A DNA stretch of 64,000 bases from Neurospora tetraspora (lineage: Eukaryota > Ascomycota > Sordariomycetes > Sordariales > Sordariaceae). The stretch covers positions 6,820,001 to 6,884,000 of the forward strand of contig NW_026944383.1 of NCBI RefSeq assembly GCF_033439725.1, written 5' to 3'. Below, one piece after another: positions 46,566-57,707 of this stretch (positions within the stretch are counted from its first letter, which is position 1; every line of letters starts with the position of its first letter). The notes under the pieces are model-generated. The model was not told the DNA's origin. It saw nothing but the letters and a program-made list of their open reading frames with translations, and made no database searches. A program made the translations under genes and the position numbers.

Positions 46566-49139
46566 ATGCAACCAGATAAGGCCTTGTCGTCGCTAGCCCG
46601 TGCGGGGTACGAGATGGAGACTCCGAACCATCGTCAACCTCATCCTTCTTCAAAACACAACACTCACGAGCCTGTTCCCGACAAGGTATCCGTTGTCCAA
46701 AACAGCGACAAGTACCAAGGAACAATGTCCGAAAAGTCAAATAATGAGCAGAACATTGGTTTCGACGCCCAGGAGGAGGCGGTTCAGTCACCGCAATCCC
46801 TCTTGCATCCATCACCTGAATTTCTCTCAAAACGCCTACACTACTGTTCCAAATGCAGATGGATATTGGAGAATGCAGATCTGAGTATCCAGGACTACCC
46901 GGGGAAAGAATATGACTTTCACAACTGGGCGGGGTTGACTGACGCGGCCAGGGAGGGATGTCACCACTGTTACGTTCTTCTAAATACCTTGGACGAAGAG
47001 CATGTCTTGCGCCTCACGAATCCACATAACTTGGGGTCGCAAGAAAGTACAAGCCCACTCAAGTTGCGAATACGGTCTTGGGACCGGAGCTTTGGGAGTG
47101 GGACGCCCGATGTAATGGTATCGTGGGAGGTGCATTCAATCAGTCACAAACTGTATGACATAACCTTGGAGCCACTCGAAGAAGGCATAGACTTGAGTAA
47201 GAACGTGGCATATCGCACAGACTCTCCCCTTTCTTGTGTAACTTAGCGGCTAACTTTCCTCTTCAACTCTTCGTCGCGCCAACTAGGTGAAGCGGAAGGT
47301 CAGTTTGTTGAGGCCACTAGCACTAACAGTGAAGCCAGCTGGAAGCAGATACTCAGATGGGTCGACCAGTGCTCCGTCAACCACCCTTCCTGCATTGCTC
47401 AAATTCGTCACGATTCTCGAGACCGCAAGCCCACCCGGCTGTTAGTTGTGGGTGATCTTGCCAACTCTTCGGTAAATCTTTGCGAGACCAAAACTCTGGA
47501 TTTGTCGCGGACAGATTACATGACACTTAGTCATTGCTGGGGTGACGGTGTTCCGCTACGTCTCTTGCACGAGAACTACAACAAATTCCTTGCAGGGATC
47601 GAGTTCAGCGAAATACCGAAAACATTCAGAGACGCCATCGACGCAACTCGGCGTCTGAGTGTCCAATACCTATGGATTGACTCTTTGTGTATCATCCAAG
47701 ACTCTCGCGAAGATTGGCTCCACGAATCCGCAAAGATGCATCATATCTATCAAAACTCATACCTCAATCTCATGGCGGCTGCTTCATCCAACTCCCACGG
47801 CGGGCTCTATTCATCGAAGTATCCCTTTCTCAGCATCCCATTTCTTGTGCCCCTCGGAGATCCTCACAGACCCAAACTCGCCTCGTATCCTTACATGAAC
47901 GCCAGGAGAGAGAATCTCAATGATCTCACTCTCTTCTCAAGAGGTTGGGTAATGCAAGAGCGAGTCTTGGCTCGGCGAAACCTGATCTTCGGAAAAGAGA
48001 TACATTGGGAGTGTCACGACTCTACCGGGTCCGAAAACTCCCCTGTTGGAACTGCACTTGAAAAGCGACAACATACTGTCGAGGGAGAAACAGATGCAAG
48101 CCGCCGAAATGTTTGGCAAAACATCGTGAAGGATTACTCACGCTTGAACCTGACGTTTGCGAGCGATAGGCTCATTGCAATCGTGGGCATGGCCGCCGAG
48201 TTGGGACAGCTCTGGGACGGTGTCCAATATCACGCCGGTCTTTGGTCGTTGCATCTTCGTTCGAGCCTTCTTTGGCATAGTATGAAGCCCTCTATTCCGG
48301 CAAAGGACTTCATCGCGCCATCCTGGTCGTGGGCTTCTGTCAGCACACCAGTCCAGTGGTTTGACGCCGACGACTTTGATGGGTTAGCCGAAGTTGTGCA
48401 GGTGGACGTCACTTTGGTGTCGCATGAACATCCATTTGGCCCTTTGACCAAGGGGACTATCCGTCTCAACGGGCCCATGTGCCAAGCAAGATTGGTCAAG
48501 ACGATGTACACAGAGATCTTGTGCTTCGATCAAGACACAAAAGACACGGTTTCAAACCCTGACATGCCCGAGGACAATGACTCCGGATTTCGCACATTGG
48601 TGGTGCTCGACCACCTCCCTTGGAGCGAGAAAGAAACGGCTGCTGACACGGACGCGGGCATCACAGTCTACGTGGCCCCCCTGCAGACCGACATCGACCT
48701 CAAACTGACCTATTCAGGTCTGCTCCGACTGGGAGGGCTGCTTTTGGTACGCACAAACTCGTCTCCAGGACAATTCCGAAGAATCGGGCACTTCTTTATC
48801 CAGGACCCATGGGGTATGGAAGGCCGACGCGTCTATGAGGAGCGCATAGCGAAGATGAGAAAAGAAGGGAAAATTCAGCAGAAGGATGAGAAACTCCCAA
48901 GCTTTGCCGACCGAGAGGAGTGGTTGAAGAAAGACCCGTTTGGCAACGGTGTAATCACCAAAACGCTTCGCTCTCGCTATACTTCGGCCGTTAACTTGGG
49001 TTATACGGGGAAGATCAGCAGGTTTTTGGACTATATCGATCGATGCGCAGAAGAGCGCAGGAAAGTGGGTGTTACGGACCCTAACCTCGGAGAAGAAGAT
49101 GTCGAAGCTAGGGGGTGGTATCGATGCGAGATTGTTTGA
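46566..49139 (+). CDS. HET-domain protein (heterokaryon-incompatibility type), two exons
   Basis: Exons 46566-47196 and 47287-49139 give 827 residues. HET proteins mediate or resemble mediators of nonself recognition and regulated cell death in filamentous fungi; which partner this one has, if any, cannot be read from sequence. The N-terminal module has paired cysteines (HYCSKCRW; EGCHHCYVLL). The HET domain shows its three usual blocks: YMTLSHCWGD (288-297), YLWIDSLCIIQD (338-349) with WLHESAKMHHIYQNSYLNL, and RGWVMQERVLARRNLIFGKE. SWSWASV and a lysine-rich C-terminal region follow. The 90-nt intron uses GTAAGA and CTAG. The first ATG is uncertain: MQPDKALSS at 46566 is the first in frame, MSEKSNNEQN near 46725 the alternative. 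Confidence 0.9.
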
Positions 49140-50214
49140 GAACGATCGAGGGGCGCGTCTTGATTCAGTGAGCGCTCACTCGGCTCAAGAGTCTCGCTAT
49201 GAGGTCCGAACAGAGAACGAAGCTTATCATCCACAAACTATAAACCCAAGGCTGGCATACACACCGGCTCACCTCAGCCTTTTTCTCCTTTTGCCCTCTC
49301 TGAACTCCTGCCGGCCCAATATATACAAGGAACTCGGAGAAGAGCAAAATACCTCTAGAGAACGAAAGCCCGGTTCGCGCACCGAATTCGGAGATCTGTG
49401 TCACTTATCTTTTCGACGAGAGCTTGTTCTATTGGAACCTGAAAAATAAAAGTGAAAACTCGAGACTCGAACCTGGCGAGCCTGGTCGCTCAAACGGTTC
49501 GTCTTTGTCATACATTCACCTTCCGACTCTGACGACCGTGAAATAGCGCACTAACTGAAAAGCCGCAAGCTCCCCCACAAAGCTGTTAAGACATCATCTC
49601 ATTGCATCTGGTTGTCACGGACGATGCTCAGCGCACAGACCATTCTCGACCCACCCAACTGCATCACCAATTCTACCATGCCCTTTTCACTTTTCCTCTC
49701 TCTTGCTCAAAATACCATTATCCCGCATTTCCGGCCGACCCTATTGATGTGATACTCACAATATCAACATAGATATACTTACAGCTAACACGCTTTGCGA
49801 CCCGATCAGTACGAAAAAAAAGGCCTCAATAGCTTGATCTGTGAATCAACTAGCTTCTACACTGCTACCAGCCTCCGCTTATCATCATCCGTCATCATTA
49901 TCATCATCATTACAGTCTACAATATTTGGCCTTCAAGGCTTCCACGAGTCGCACTACCACCCACGTCAGCGAATCCTCCAAGCATCCAAACATCATGTCG
50001 TCCGGAAAAGACCTGTGTTTTCCAGGACACACCCCTTGCTCACGCATAACCAGTTCCCTCCCCACACCGCATCAACTTCCGCAATCATCCGCCTCATCCG
50101 CCTCATCCGTCTCATCCAGTCATTCAACGTAGGTAGAATAAACAAACCTGAATCAACAAGCCACCCCAGCCCAGCCCAGCCAGACGCCCAGCCAGAGGCC
50201 CATCCCTTCAGGCC
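49140..50214. other. Convergent 3' region of the HET and UbiA-family genes
   Basis: No gene recognised. The text near 49455-49490 superficially resembles a tRNA T-arm on the minus strand but does not pair. CATC and CGCCTCATC simple repeats occur at 49880-49905 and 50093-50118. Confidence 0.4.
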
Positions 50215-51402
50215 TCAATCCGCCGACAAAACAGCCACAACCGGAAACAAATAAACCACAACCGTCCATCTCGCCCAAAACCTCCACGTCCGCTCCTCCG
50301 CACCCGCGTTCCTCTGCGTGAGCACCCTGCTCGCCACGAACAGCGAATAGAGCAAAAAGGAGGCGGCGACACTGATCTTCAGCCGCCAGAACCACGCGCA
50401 GACGAGCGTCCAGAGCGGCATCATCATGGCCAGCTGCGCCCGCGGGACTGCCGCTTCGCCGAGGAAGATGGCTAGCGTCTTTTTGCGCTTGTTATTGCGC
50501 ATCATCGTCTTGCCGTCGTCGCCGCCGCCGCCGCCCCCCTCTTGCCCGTGGTGGTCCTTGTGGTTCTTGAATTCCTGGCAGCCGATGGTGGTGGCGATCA
50601 GGACGCTGACGAGGTTGAGCCAGGTCCAGGTGTGGCCGTGCGGGCTACTGCTGCTGCTGCTGCTGCTGCTGCTGATGGTGGTGGTGGTGGTCGCGGTGGT
50701 GGTGGTGGCTGAGAGGGCAATTTTGAGAGAGGCAGAGTTGATGTACCCGAATGAGATGCCGAGGATGATGTCGCGCACAAAGGGCTCGTTGCCGCCGCCG
50801 AGGTCGTTGTAGATGAAAGTCAGGAGGTGGATCATGAGCCCTTCGTGCCAGACGCCGAAAAGGTGGTTGACGGCGAGGGTGATGGGGAGCAGGATGAGGT
50901 AGGCGCGGCGGATCTGCCCGGGCGTTGTGATGGTCTTGCCAGAGGGCAAGGGCTTTTTGTTGTTGACGCGCTCCTCGGCGATGGACCCCTCCCGGGGCCG
51001 CTGGTTGCCGAGATTGAAGATGAGTAGGGCGTAGAAGTTGAAGAAGTAGGTGAGTGGGAATCTGGCAATTATTTCGGAAAATGTGGGGCCTTCGGAAGCC
51101 TCGCCGCGGAGGTGAGTATCAGCGATGGCGGCTGTGATGCCGAAGATGGTGTTGGGTAGCGTGGAAGTGAAGAGGTCATTTTTGGTGAAGGCCCAGATTA
51201 TTTGGGCAACTGCTGATACGTTTCCGAAGAAATTGCCGGCGGGAAGAAGAGGGAGCTGACCCGGGATGGTCTCGTCGTCCTTTTCCACGTTTACTGACTC
51301 GGACTTTTGGTGCCCCGGTCCAGCGCCAAAGACGGAAAGCAGGCTTCTGAGTGTGAGAGATCTGGACTCGGTTGGTGAGTGAGCGGAAGCGTAAGAGGCC
51401 AT
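50215..51402 (-). CDS. UbiA-family membrane prenyltransferase-like protein
   Basis: A single exon of 395 residues with about eight hydrophobic segments (for example FPLTYFFNFYALLIFNL and AYLILLPITLAVNHLFG). UbiA enzymes transfer or cyclise isoprenoid diphosphates using two Asp-rich motifs. Motif 1 is present in altered form (YNDLGGGNE instead of NDxxDxxxD) and motif 2 as QEFKNHKDHHGQ, followed by the usual basic-then-helix region (RKKTLAIFLGEAAV). Between the motifs lies a Thr run and a nine-serine run coded by microsatellites, and a six-Gly run follows motif 2. The fungal UbiA-like group includes terpene cyclases of the fumagillin type, so the substrate cannot be assigned. There are no obvious biosynthetic partners nearby. 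Confidence 0.75.
   Translation of the reverse strand: MASYASAHSPTESRSLTLRSLLSVFGAGPGHQKSESVNVEKDDETIPGQLPLLPAGNFFGNVSAVAQIIWAFTKNDLFTSTLPNTIFGITAAIADTHLRGEASEGPTFSEIIARFPLTYFFNFYALLIFNLGNQRPREGSIAEERVNNKKPLPSGKTITTPGQIRRAYLILLPITLAVNHLFGVWHEGLMIHLLTFIYNDLGGGNEPFVRDIILGISFGYINSASLKIALSATTTTATTTTTISSSSSSSSSSPHGHTWTWLNLVSVLIATTIGCQEFKNHKDHHGQEGGGGGGDDGKTMMRNNKRKKTLAIFLGEAAVPRAQLAMMMPLWTLVCAWFWRLKISVAASFLLYSLFVASRVLTQRNAGAEERTWRFWARWTVVVYLFPVVAVLSAD
50649..50711. repeat. CTG/GGT microsatellite in the UbiA-like gene
   Basis: Runs of CTG followed by GGT on the plus strand code for serine and threonine tracts in the minus-strand protein. In-frame length variation between strains is likely. Confidence 0.7.
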
Positions 51403-52439
51403 GGTGCTCAGATCACGAACAAGAGGGGGTGAAAGTTGGGTCAGTGATGAGGAGTGTACATCCTTGGACGGTCGAGCATGGCATGATTTATACCCGCAGT
51501 CTCGGTTAGCATCTTCAACTTCATCGAGATCAGGTCGTCCCCTAGACAGCTATGTCCCATGCTTCAACCTCATGGCTGATTCCATTGGATGCTATTGGAT
51601 GCCGGGATGCTACGATTTTATGCGGATCATCCGGGCTGTTCGCCGGACTTCCCGAACGAGTGGAGCTCCCGAGAGCACGGGCGGTCTTGTGCCATCAACG
51701 GACCTTGATTTGACGACAATCATTCCTCTGTTCGTGACACGAGTTGAGCGAGGCATAATCGGCATCTGAAATCCAGCAATTTCAAGCTTGTATTATACTA
51801 CAAAAGATATTGCTAACATCGACTGATCGGTAGGACGTAGGCCCAAAGCTAACGGTGTCCTCCTACCATGAACATGCAACAACAGGCGACCCTGACTTGT
51901 ACACTTTCATCTTGAAGAACGTCAGTGTCTGTGAAGAACGAAGCTGGAGGCGAGGTGAAGTTCCGGGTGTAGACATGATTCAAGAATCTTGTATCCGCGA
52001 TTTGAGGACTGTTCTAGCCACATCCCCCCTGGAAGTAAAGTAGGGTCGGGCCGTGTGACAGACGGGCAGGTTGCATTTGTTGGCGTTTGGGTTGAAGAAG
52101 GCCCTGTCTGTGTCCCTGAATGTACATCTATACAAGAACACTCGAGTAGGCATGTGCGCGTTGTTGATGCATCTCGGCCTTAAGCCGCTGTCGCCATCAT
52201 GCCCTGTACCTCCCAACCTTCCTATATATTCTTTGCATCTACGTCTTCGCATCAATCAGTATATCTTCTTCTTCAAATTGTACCGTTCGTCAATTTGATA
52301 TATACTACTATCGCTTAGCATACGCCCATCAAATTGTGATCACTGAACTAGTTGTGCATACATCCATAAGTATATGTTGATTTGTGGAGTAAGCAATATA
52401 GGTACTGGAACCCACCTCTCATCTCAACAATCTTCCAAT
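51403..52439. other. UbiA-like upstream region
   Basis: No second gene supported. A 122-codon plus frame (51401-51769) begins at the UbiA-like start codon on the opposite strand and lacks protein-like features. Confidence 0.4.
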
Positions 52440-52556
52440 GGCTGGATGGCCGAGCGGTCTAAGGCGCTAGACTCAAGAACCAAGTTCTTCTTCACCATTA
52501 AGGTGAGGTGCATTCTAGTCTCGAAAGAGGCGCGTGTTCGAATCACGCTTCAGTCA
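52440..52556 (+). tRNA. tRNA-Leu (anticodon CAA) with intron
   Basis: Acceptor GGCTGGA pairs with TTCAGTC (with G-T pairs). Anticodon stem CTAGA/TCTAG encloses loop CTCAAG with anticodon CAA at 52474-52476. An intron of about 35 nt (about 52478-52512) follows the base 3' of the anticodon. A long variable arm (TCTCGAAAGAGG) and T-arm GCGTG TTCGAAT CACGC mark a class II tRNA. Discriminator A at 52556; T-rich sequence follows for Pol III termination. Confidence 0.93.
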
Positions 52557-53659
52557 AAATTTTTGTTAACTTCTCGTCTTTATTTTTCTCTTTTTTTGTT
52601 CATAGTCACAACGACGGCATGCCTCAATGTTTTTCTTGACTGCCTAGTTGTAGAGGTATCGGTGCGATGGATGACAGAATGGAACGACACAGGTATCCCC
52701 AAACAGACACTTGCCGGACACTCGTCAGATTTACATTCTCTACCTTTCGCTTGAACTTTGAAATCTTGGATGTTGAAAGGTTAGTGAACAAGTTACCTAG
52801 GTACATCATTTCTACTCAGATTGAAGGCAACCAAACCCGTGTTTTGTCTTTGCACGAATGCATAGGGTACCTTAAGCAACGCAACGCAATCATCCACTCA
52901 ACGACGATGTCTTCGGAAAAAATCACTAGCGACCACCAAGCCAATCTACCATATCAAATTCGCTTCAGTTAAACTACCCATAGAGGCCGGTGAGATAAGC
53001 GCTTTTGGACAAAATGGCAAAGAGAAGACTTTGCGATCGCTACGCCGATGTACCTTTTCAAATGATGCATATCAAGCCCTCCTCGGAGAAGGCATGCGAT
53101 GAGCAGGACTAAATATTGTGCACTACCTTACCTAGTGCCAATGAAACATTATCAGGAAGTTTTGCTCGACAGAATTGTTTGTACCCAAGGATTGTGGAAA
53201 TGTGCGAAAAGTGTCTGTCTCTCGTGGTGTGTCGTGCAGCTCGAAAGCTCCTTTTGGTTGGTGACAAACGGCCATACCTAGTCCACGTCAACCGCCGTCC
53301 GTTTGCAAAGGAATTTACTTCGGAATTGGACATGCTCAACTCAATCACGATGGACTTTGCTTCTTGTTCTCTTTTTTTTCTTTTTTTTCCCGTTCGCTTA
53401 GAGTGCCAAAGTCTTACTTCTTGGCTTTACCCGTTCTTTTATTCAGTGTCTCTTCAGTCCATTGCGAGAAACTTGGCCGCGAATGAAACACTGGTGTTCA
53501 TTGCCACACGTAGCAGAATACATAACAAACCAGCAGACAGACGAAAACGAAACTCGACAGATCCAGACACGGTTTTATCATAGCTGTACCGGTAAGTGTC
53601 TACTTGGAGTTCAAAAAACCCAACATTTACCCTGACTAACCCTCAGCAACGAAAAGACC
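52557..53659. other. Intergenic region between tRNA-Leu and the small protein gene
   Basis: 1.1 kb, no gene supported. T-runs at 52558-52600 and 53369-53388. Confidence 0.4.
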
Positions 53660-54486
53660 ATGAACTCCCTCCGCGCCTTTCTGCTCCGCTCCCTACCTCA
53701 GCGACGACCACCCAGCCTCAACCGCCTAGTGTTAGCGGGAAGACTAAGAGCAATAGGACTCAGTCCAACAATTCCCCTCGCACTTGGGCACTGGCACTAT
53801 GTCGGGGACACAACGCAGGGGCATAGACCGAACTCAACCAAGGCCAGCCAGCCGAACGACAAGAAAAAGCCGACTGGGAAAGGAAAGAAGCCGAGACTGA
53901 CAAAGGAAGAACAGGAAGAAAGAAGAAAGAAGCAGGAGGAAGTCGTCCGAAACTTCAACGAGTTCATAGGCGGGAGGAAACTCAAGGATTGGAAGAGACT
54001 GTGCGACACCATTGGTCTGGAAGGCGAGTTTAAGAGTATCCAGAGCTGTCGAGAGGTATGTACCTGTATTGAGGTTTTTCGTCCCTTTTGACCCCATGCT
54101 CAGAAACAGTTAACACTAACACCCATTTTTTTACGATACGAAAACAGGCCATCGAAACCGTGCTCGTCAACATCTACGACGTTCTCGAAGCCGATAGGAC
54201 CATTCAGGCTGGAGGGAAAGCAAGGCCGCAGAGATTCCCGACCCCGCAGGCACTCTCCAAGTATACCGTGGAGCATAAAAAGATCTATCCCAGGGAGAAT
54301 GTCATCAAGAGCGAGCCGGAGGGGGCGTTGTTGAAGCATATTTCCGACCCGGAGTTGGAGGAGAAGTTGCAGAGGGAGAGGGAGGAGAGGTTGAGAAAGA
54401 AGAAGGAGGCGAAGTTGAAAAAGAAGGAGGACACGAAGTTGAATAGGGAGAAGGAGGAAAAGCAGACGGAAACTGGAAGTACCTGA
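53660..54486 (+). CDS. Unidentified lysine-rich protein with mitochondrial-type N-terminus, two exons
   Basis: Exons 53660-54055 and 54148-54486 give 244 residues. The first 50 residues are Arg/Leu/Ser-rich with no acidic residue (MNSLRAFLLRSLPQRRPPSL), as in mitochondrial presequences. A basic linker leads to a compact block that crosses the intron: VVRNFNEFIGGRKLKDWKRL, then AIETVLVNIYDVLEA. This looks like a conserved fungal small domain, but I cannot name it. The C-terminal 60 residues are a charged Lys/Glu coiled-coil-like helix. The 92-nt intron has a GTATGT donor and ends ACAG. The gene is convergent with utp18, 239 bases apart. Confidence 0.75.
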
Positions 54487-54725
54487 GGAATCTACCTCTT
54501 ACTCAACCGGAGAAGAAGGGATACATAAATAGAGATGTGGTTGAGACATGGCATGTACAAAAAGAACAGCACAGGAATACAGAATGAACAACGTTTGCTG
54601 AGACCCTTAAACGAATTGGTCGGTATTTTGTAGTCGAAACCCTTGAATTACACCTATTCTATACTCCCGCACTGTTTTACCACGAACACCACGAACACAA
54701 CGCTCAGTCTACATCATGCTCACAT

Positions 54726-56588
54726 CTAACTCCTAATCTCCCACATCCTAATCTTGCCCACATCATTGCCGACCGCCAACACATCCCCACCATTCTGATG
54801 GCTAAACGCCACAGCAGTGATCCTACCCAACGGCGTCTGCTCCGTAGGCCAGTTCCTGTACACAGTGCAGCTAGGCAAGTGCACCAGCCTCAACGCATCC
54901 TTCTTGTGGAAGCTACCAAACGCCAACAGCTGACCATCCGGCGCAAACGTCACCACCGAGATGGGCGTCGTGAGCTGCTCAAACGTCCTCTGCGGGGTGG
55001 GGATGCTCTTGATCTGCACCGTCTCCTCCGACGCACCACTCTCCTTCTTAACAGACTCAACCAGATCATTCCGGTCGTAAATGTTCAAAATACCGCTATT
55101 CGAGCCAACAGCTACCCAGCGATCGCCGCCGATCTGGCTAGGTCCGGTGCCCTTTTGTCCGCCCAGCGCAATCACCGTGCCGCCGATCGACCCTTCGTCG
55201 CGCCAGACACCGACCGTGCGGCGGCTGAGCATGCTCCACTCGGTGACCTGGCCGTTCTTGCCGAGGATGGAGAGGCCGTTGCCGTTGCCCCACCAGGCGA
55301 AATCGGAGATGCCGCCGCGGCCGTTGGTGCGCGCCTGCGCGATCCACTGCATCGTGCGCACGTTGACGATGTTGATCATGCCGCCGCCCTTCTTCTCCGA
55401 GGCGATGAGCGCCAGGTAGCGTCCGCAGGGCGAGGGGCGGAAGTGCTCCATGGTGCGCTGCTCGCGCTGGTGGCCCTGGATCTGGGTGACCTTCTTGACG
55501 GCGCCCGAGGACAGGTTCCAGCTGTGGAAATAGCGCCGGCGACCGGCGAAGATGATGTCGTCGCCATCGGGACCGAGAAACTCGGAGCGCCGAAGGTCGG
55601 TGCGCTTGACTTGCACCGAGGTGAGGGCCGGGTTCGGGACCGGGTGCGCGGTCGGGTCGACCTGGTGCAGGTACATGATGGAGGAGACGCTGGACGAGAG
55701 CAGGATGGGGTGCTTGGGGTGGAAGGAGAGCGAGCTGACGGACTGCTTGTGGATGTCGGGAATGTCGCGCGAGCGCTGGATGTCGATGGTCTCGGGGCGC
55801 AGCTTGCGGCGCTTGCTGCCACGGGCATCGGCACTGGCGTTGAAGGAGTTGACATCGCGGAGGAAGGTCTCGAGAGGGAGGGCTGAGTCGATGTCGTCTT
55901 CGGCGTCGCTGTCGTCCTCGGAGGAGGAGCCGGCGGCTGAGGATCTTCTCCTCCGGCGCTGGCTGGCGGCCGAGGATTCCTTGGCCCACTCGGGAAGGGG
56001 GTATAGTCGGAGGTATTGCGAGCGCAGACGGCGCGCGTATTCGGTACCGTTCACGACATCCTCCTCTTCGGACTGACGCAGTTTGCGCAACCGCGAGGCA
56101 GCCGCGAGGGACACTGTCAATCGCTCGTCATCGCTGTCCTCCCATGCTGGGGGTTCCTCCTTCTGCTCGTGAGCCTCTAGTGCCGAGGGCGCGGCCTCTG
56201 TCTGCTTCTTGTCGCCGGGGACACCCGTATCGAATGCGAAGAGGGCGTTATCGTCGACGTGTTCGAGACCGGTGGTGTCATCTTGCCCGTCGGCCCTGAC
56301 GAGGGCCTTGGAATCGGTAATGTCGGCGAGGAAGTCGTCGCGGAAGAGCTGGGCGCGGAATGTGTCGTTGTTGCCCAAGACAAATCGTTCGAGGTCTTCT
56401 TCGTCGGAGTCCTTCTCGTCAATCTCGTCCTTTTTCCTTGGGTCGGCAATTGAATCCATATCGGAGTCGTCCTCCTCCTCGTCGTCTACCGACATGCCAT
56501 CGTTGTCGTGCATCTCCTCATCGCTCTCCTCGTCGAATCCGACGAACTCGTTGTCGTCGGAAACCTCGTCTGTTGTTTGCGGCGCCAT
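54726..56588 (-). CDS. utp18: U3 snoRNP protein Utp18 (WD40, 18S rRNA processing)
   Basis: A single exon. Utp18 belongs to the UtpB part of the small-subunit processome and helps recruit the exosome cofactor Mtr4. The N-terminal 250 residues are acidic (FVGFDEESDEEMHDND; many DDE runs), with LRKLRQSEEEDVVNGTEYAR and LRSQYLRLYPLPEWA, both typical of Utp18. The WD40 propeller covers about residues 280-620: SVSSLSFHPKHPILLSSS, GDDIIFAGRRRYFHSWNLSS, RPSPCGRYLALIASEKKGG and AVGNDVGKIRMWEIRS at the end. I chose the ATG at 56588 (MAPQTTDEVSD, 620 residues) because its context AACACCATGG is excellent; an upstream in-frame ATG at 56615 adds nine residues. Confidence 0.92.
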   Translation of the reverse strand: MAPQTTDEVSDDNEFVGFDEESDEEMHDNDGMSVDDEEEDDSDMDSIADPRKKDEIDEKDSDEEDLERFVLGNNDTFRAQLFRDDFLADITDSKALVRADGQDDTTGLEHVDDNALFAFDTGVPGDKKQTEAAPSALEAHEQKEEPPAWEDSDDERLTVSLAAASRLRKLRQSEEEDVVNGTEYARRLRSQYLRLYPLPEWAKESSAASQRRRRRSSAAGSSSEDDSDAEDDIDSALPLETFLRDVNSFNASADARGSKRRKLRPETIDIQRSRDIPDIHKQSVSSLSFHPKHPILLSSSVSSIMYLHQVDPTAHPVPNPALTSVQVKRTDLRRSEFLGPDGDDIIFAGRRRYFHSWNLSSGAVKKVTQIQGHQREQRTMEHFRPSPCGRYLALIASEKKGGGMINIVNVRTMQWIAQARTNGRGGISDFAWWGNGNGLSILGKNGQVTEWSMLSRRTVGVWRDEGSIGGTVIALGGQKGTGPSQIGGDRWVAVGSNSGILNIYDRNDLVESVKKESGASEETVQIKSIPTPQRTFEQLTTPISVVTFAPDGQLLAFGSFHKKDALRLVHLPSCTVYRNWPTEQTPLGRITAVAFSHQNGGDVLAVGNDVGKIRMWEIRS

Positions 56589-57707
56589 GGTGTTCTGTCG
56601 TGAGTGATCGTGCAAAGTCCGGGAACAGGAATTTGCCTCTGAGATTCGTTCGTGGTCAATGGGGTGAAATTGGACGGAAGTGCCACGGCCAAGTCGCTAG
56701 TGTTTGGTTTGTTTGACGTTGGGAACTTTTTTTTCGTTATCAGCCTTGCAGATTGCAGATCTTGCTCCACTTAAGCTGGATCCACTTATTATCACAAGCA
56801 TGCAGCCTTGTTCGAGGTACAAGTTCGAAGTACCTTTTGTGACATGCTGTTTTCCATCAAGTCTTCCAGAAGGTCAACATAAACGAAAGCGACAACAACA
56901 CAAGGGGTGAAGGCTCCGATGATGCACAGACCATATCCGGAGGCTACGGCGTCTATGATTATCCCGATGAGCGCCGAAAAAGACGGCTCCGGCTGTGAAC
57001 GGTCTTGGCGCGGACCTGGCCCGGGGTTTGGTGCTTGGCGGGCTCCCTAGTGTCGATAGCACGCTGCGCGATCAAGCACCTTCCCGAACGGAGAGAAGTC
57101 GCAAACATTGACACTGCTCATTTAAACTGACAGTGCTGTCAAATAAGGAGACTCGCCAATAATGCTTCTGTTTCAACACAGCAGCCAACAAACTCCTTTC
57201 AAGAAGCTTTTACACTATACTTTTCTCTAGCATCAACTGTCAAGATGCCGCGGACTCCGTACTGCCTCATAGAGGTTGGCATTGGCCAATCCTGGTTGAT
57301 GTTTGACAGTTAATACAGGAAAGGTACTCTTATCTTATCGCCCGGCATTCTTTCGAAGGGCGCAAGCTCAATGGCGGGGGTGGGGTCCACATCAGCTTAC
57401 CCCATGGTCATTTTAACCAACAACACAACATCAGATATCTCTTGGTAACAGCAATTGGCGTCGATCCACCACCGAACAGTCAGGTATCACGGCGGCTAAA
57501 GTACATATAAAAGTTCACTCGTCATTGTTTTTGCATCTTGAATACTTACTACCGGTGATCCTTGTCAAATTGTGGTTAGGCCTGGAGGAGCTCAAGGATC
57601 TTTGACCAATAGCCAGATACCTGGAGCAGCCGACAGGAGGAAACCGAGTTGATTTGCGGATCCTCACTCTCAATCCGTTCCCACGCCCCAAGTCACCGGT
57701 CACCAAA
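56589..57707. other. Divergent promoter region between utp18 and the pseudouridine gene
   Basis: 1.1 kb, no gene supported. Short frames on both strands look random. ACATCAGATATCTC and AACAACACAACATC text occurs near 57420-57440; no factor is assigned. Confidence 0.4.

Noticed and set aside
49440-49520. Possible tRNA on the minus strand (GGTTCGAGTC text)
   Set aside because: The flanking five bases do not form a T-stem and no acceptor or anticodon arm can be drawn.
49841-50254. 137-codon plus frame near the UbiA-like 3' end
   Set aside because: Ser/Pro/His-rich translation of simple repeats, overlapping the end of a well-supported gene.
54798-55886. 362-codon plus frame
   Set aside because: It is antisense to the utp18 WD40 region; the utp18 protein is unmistakable.
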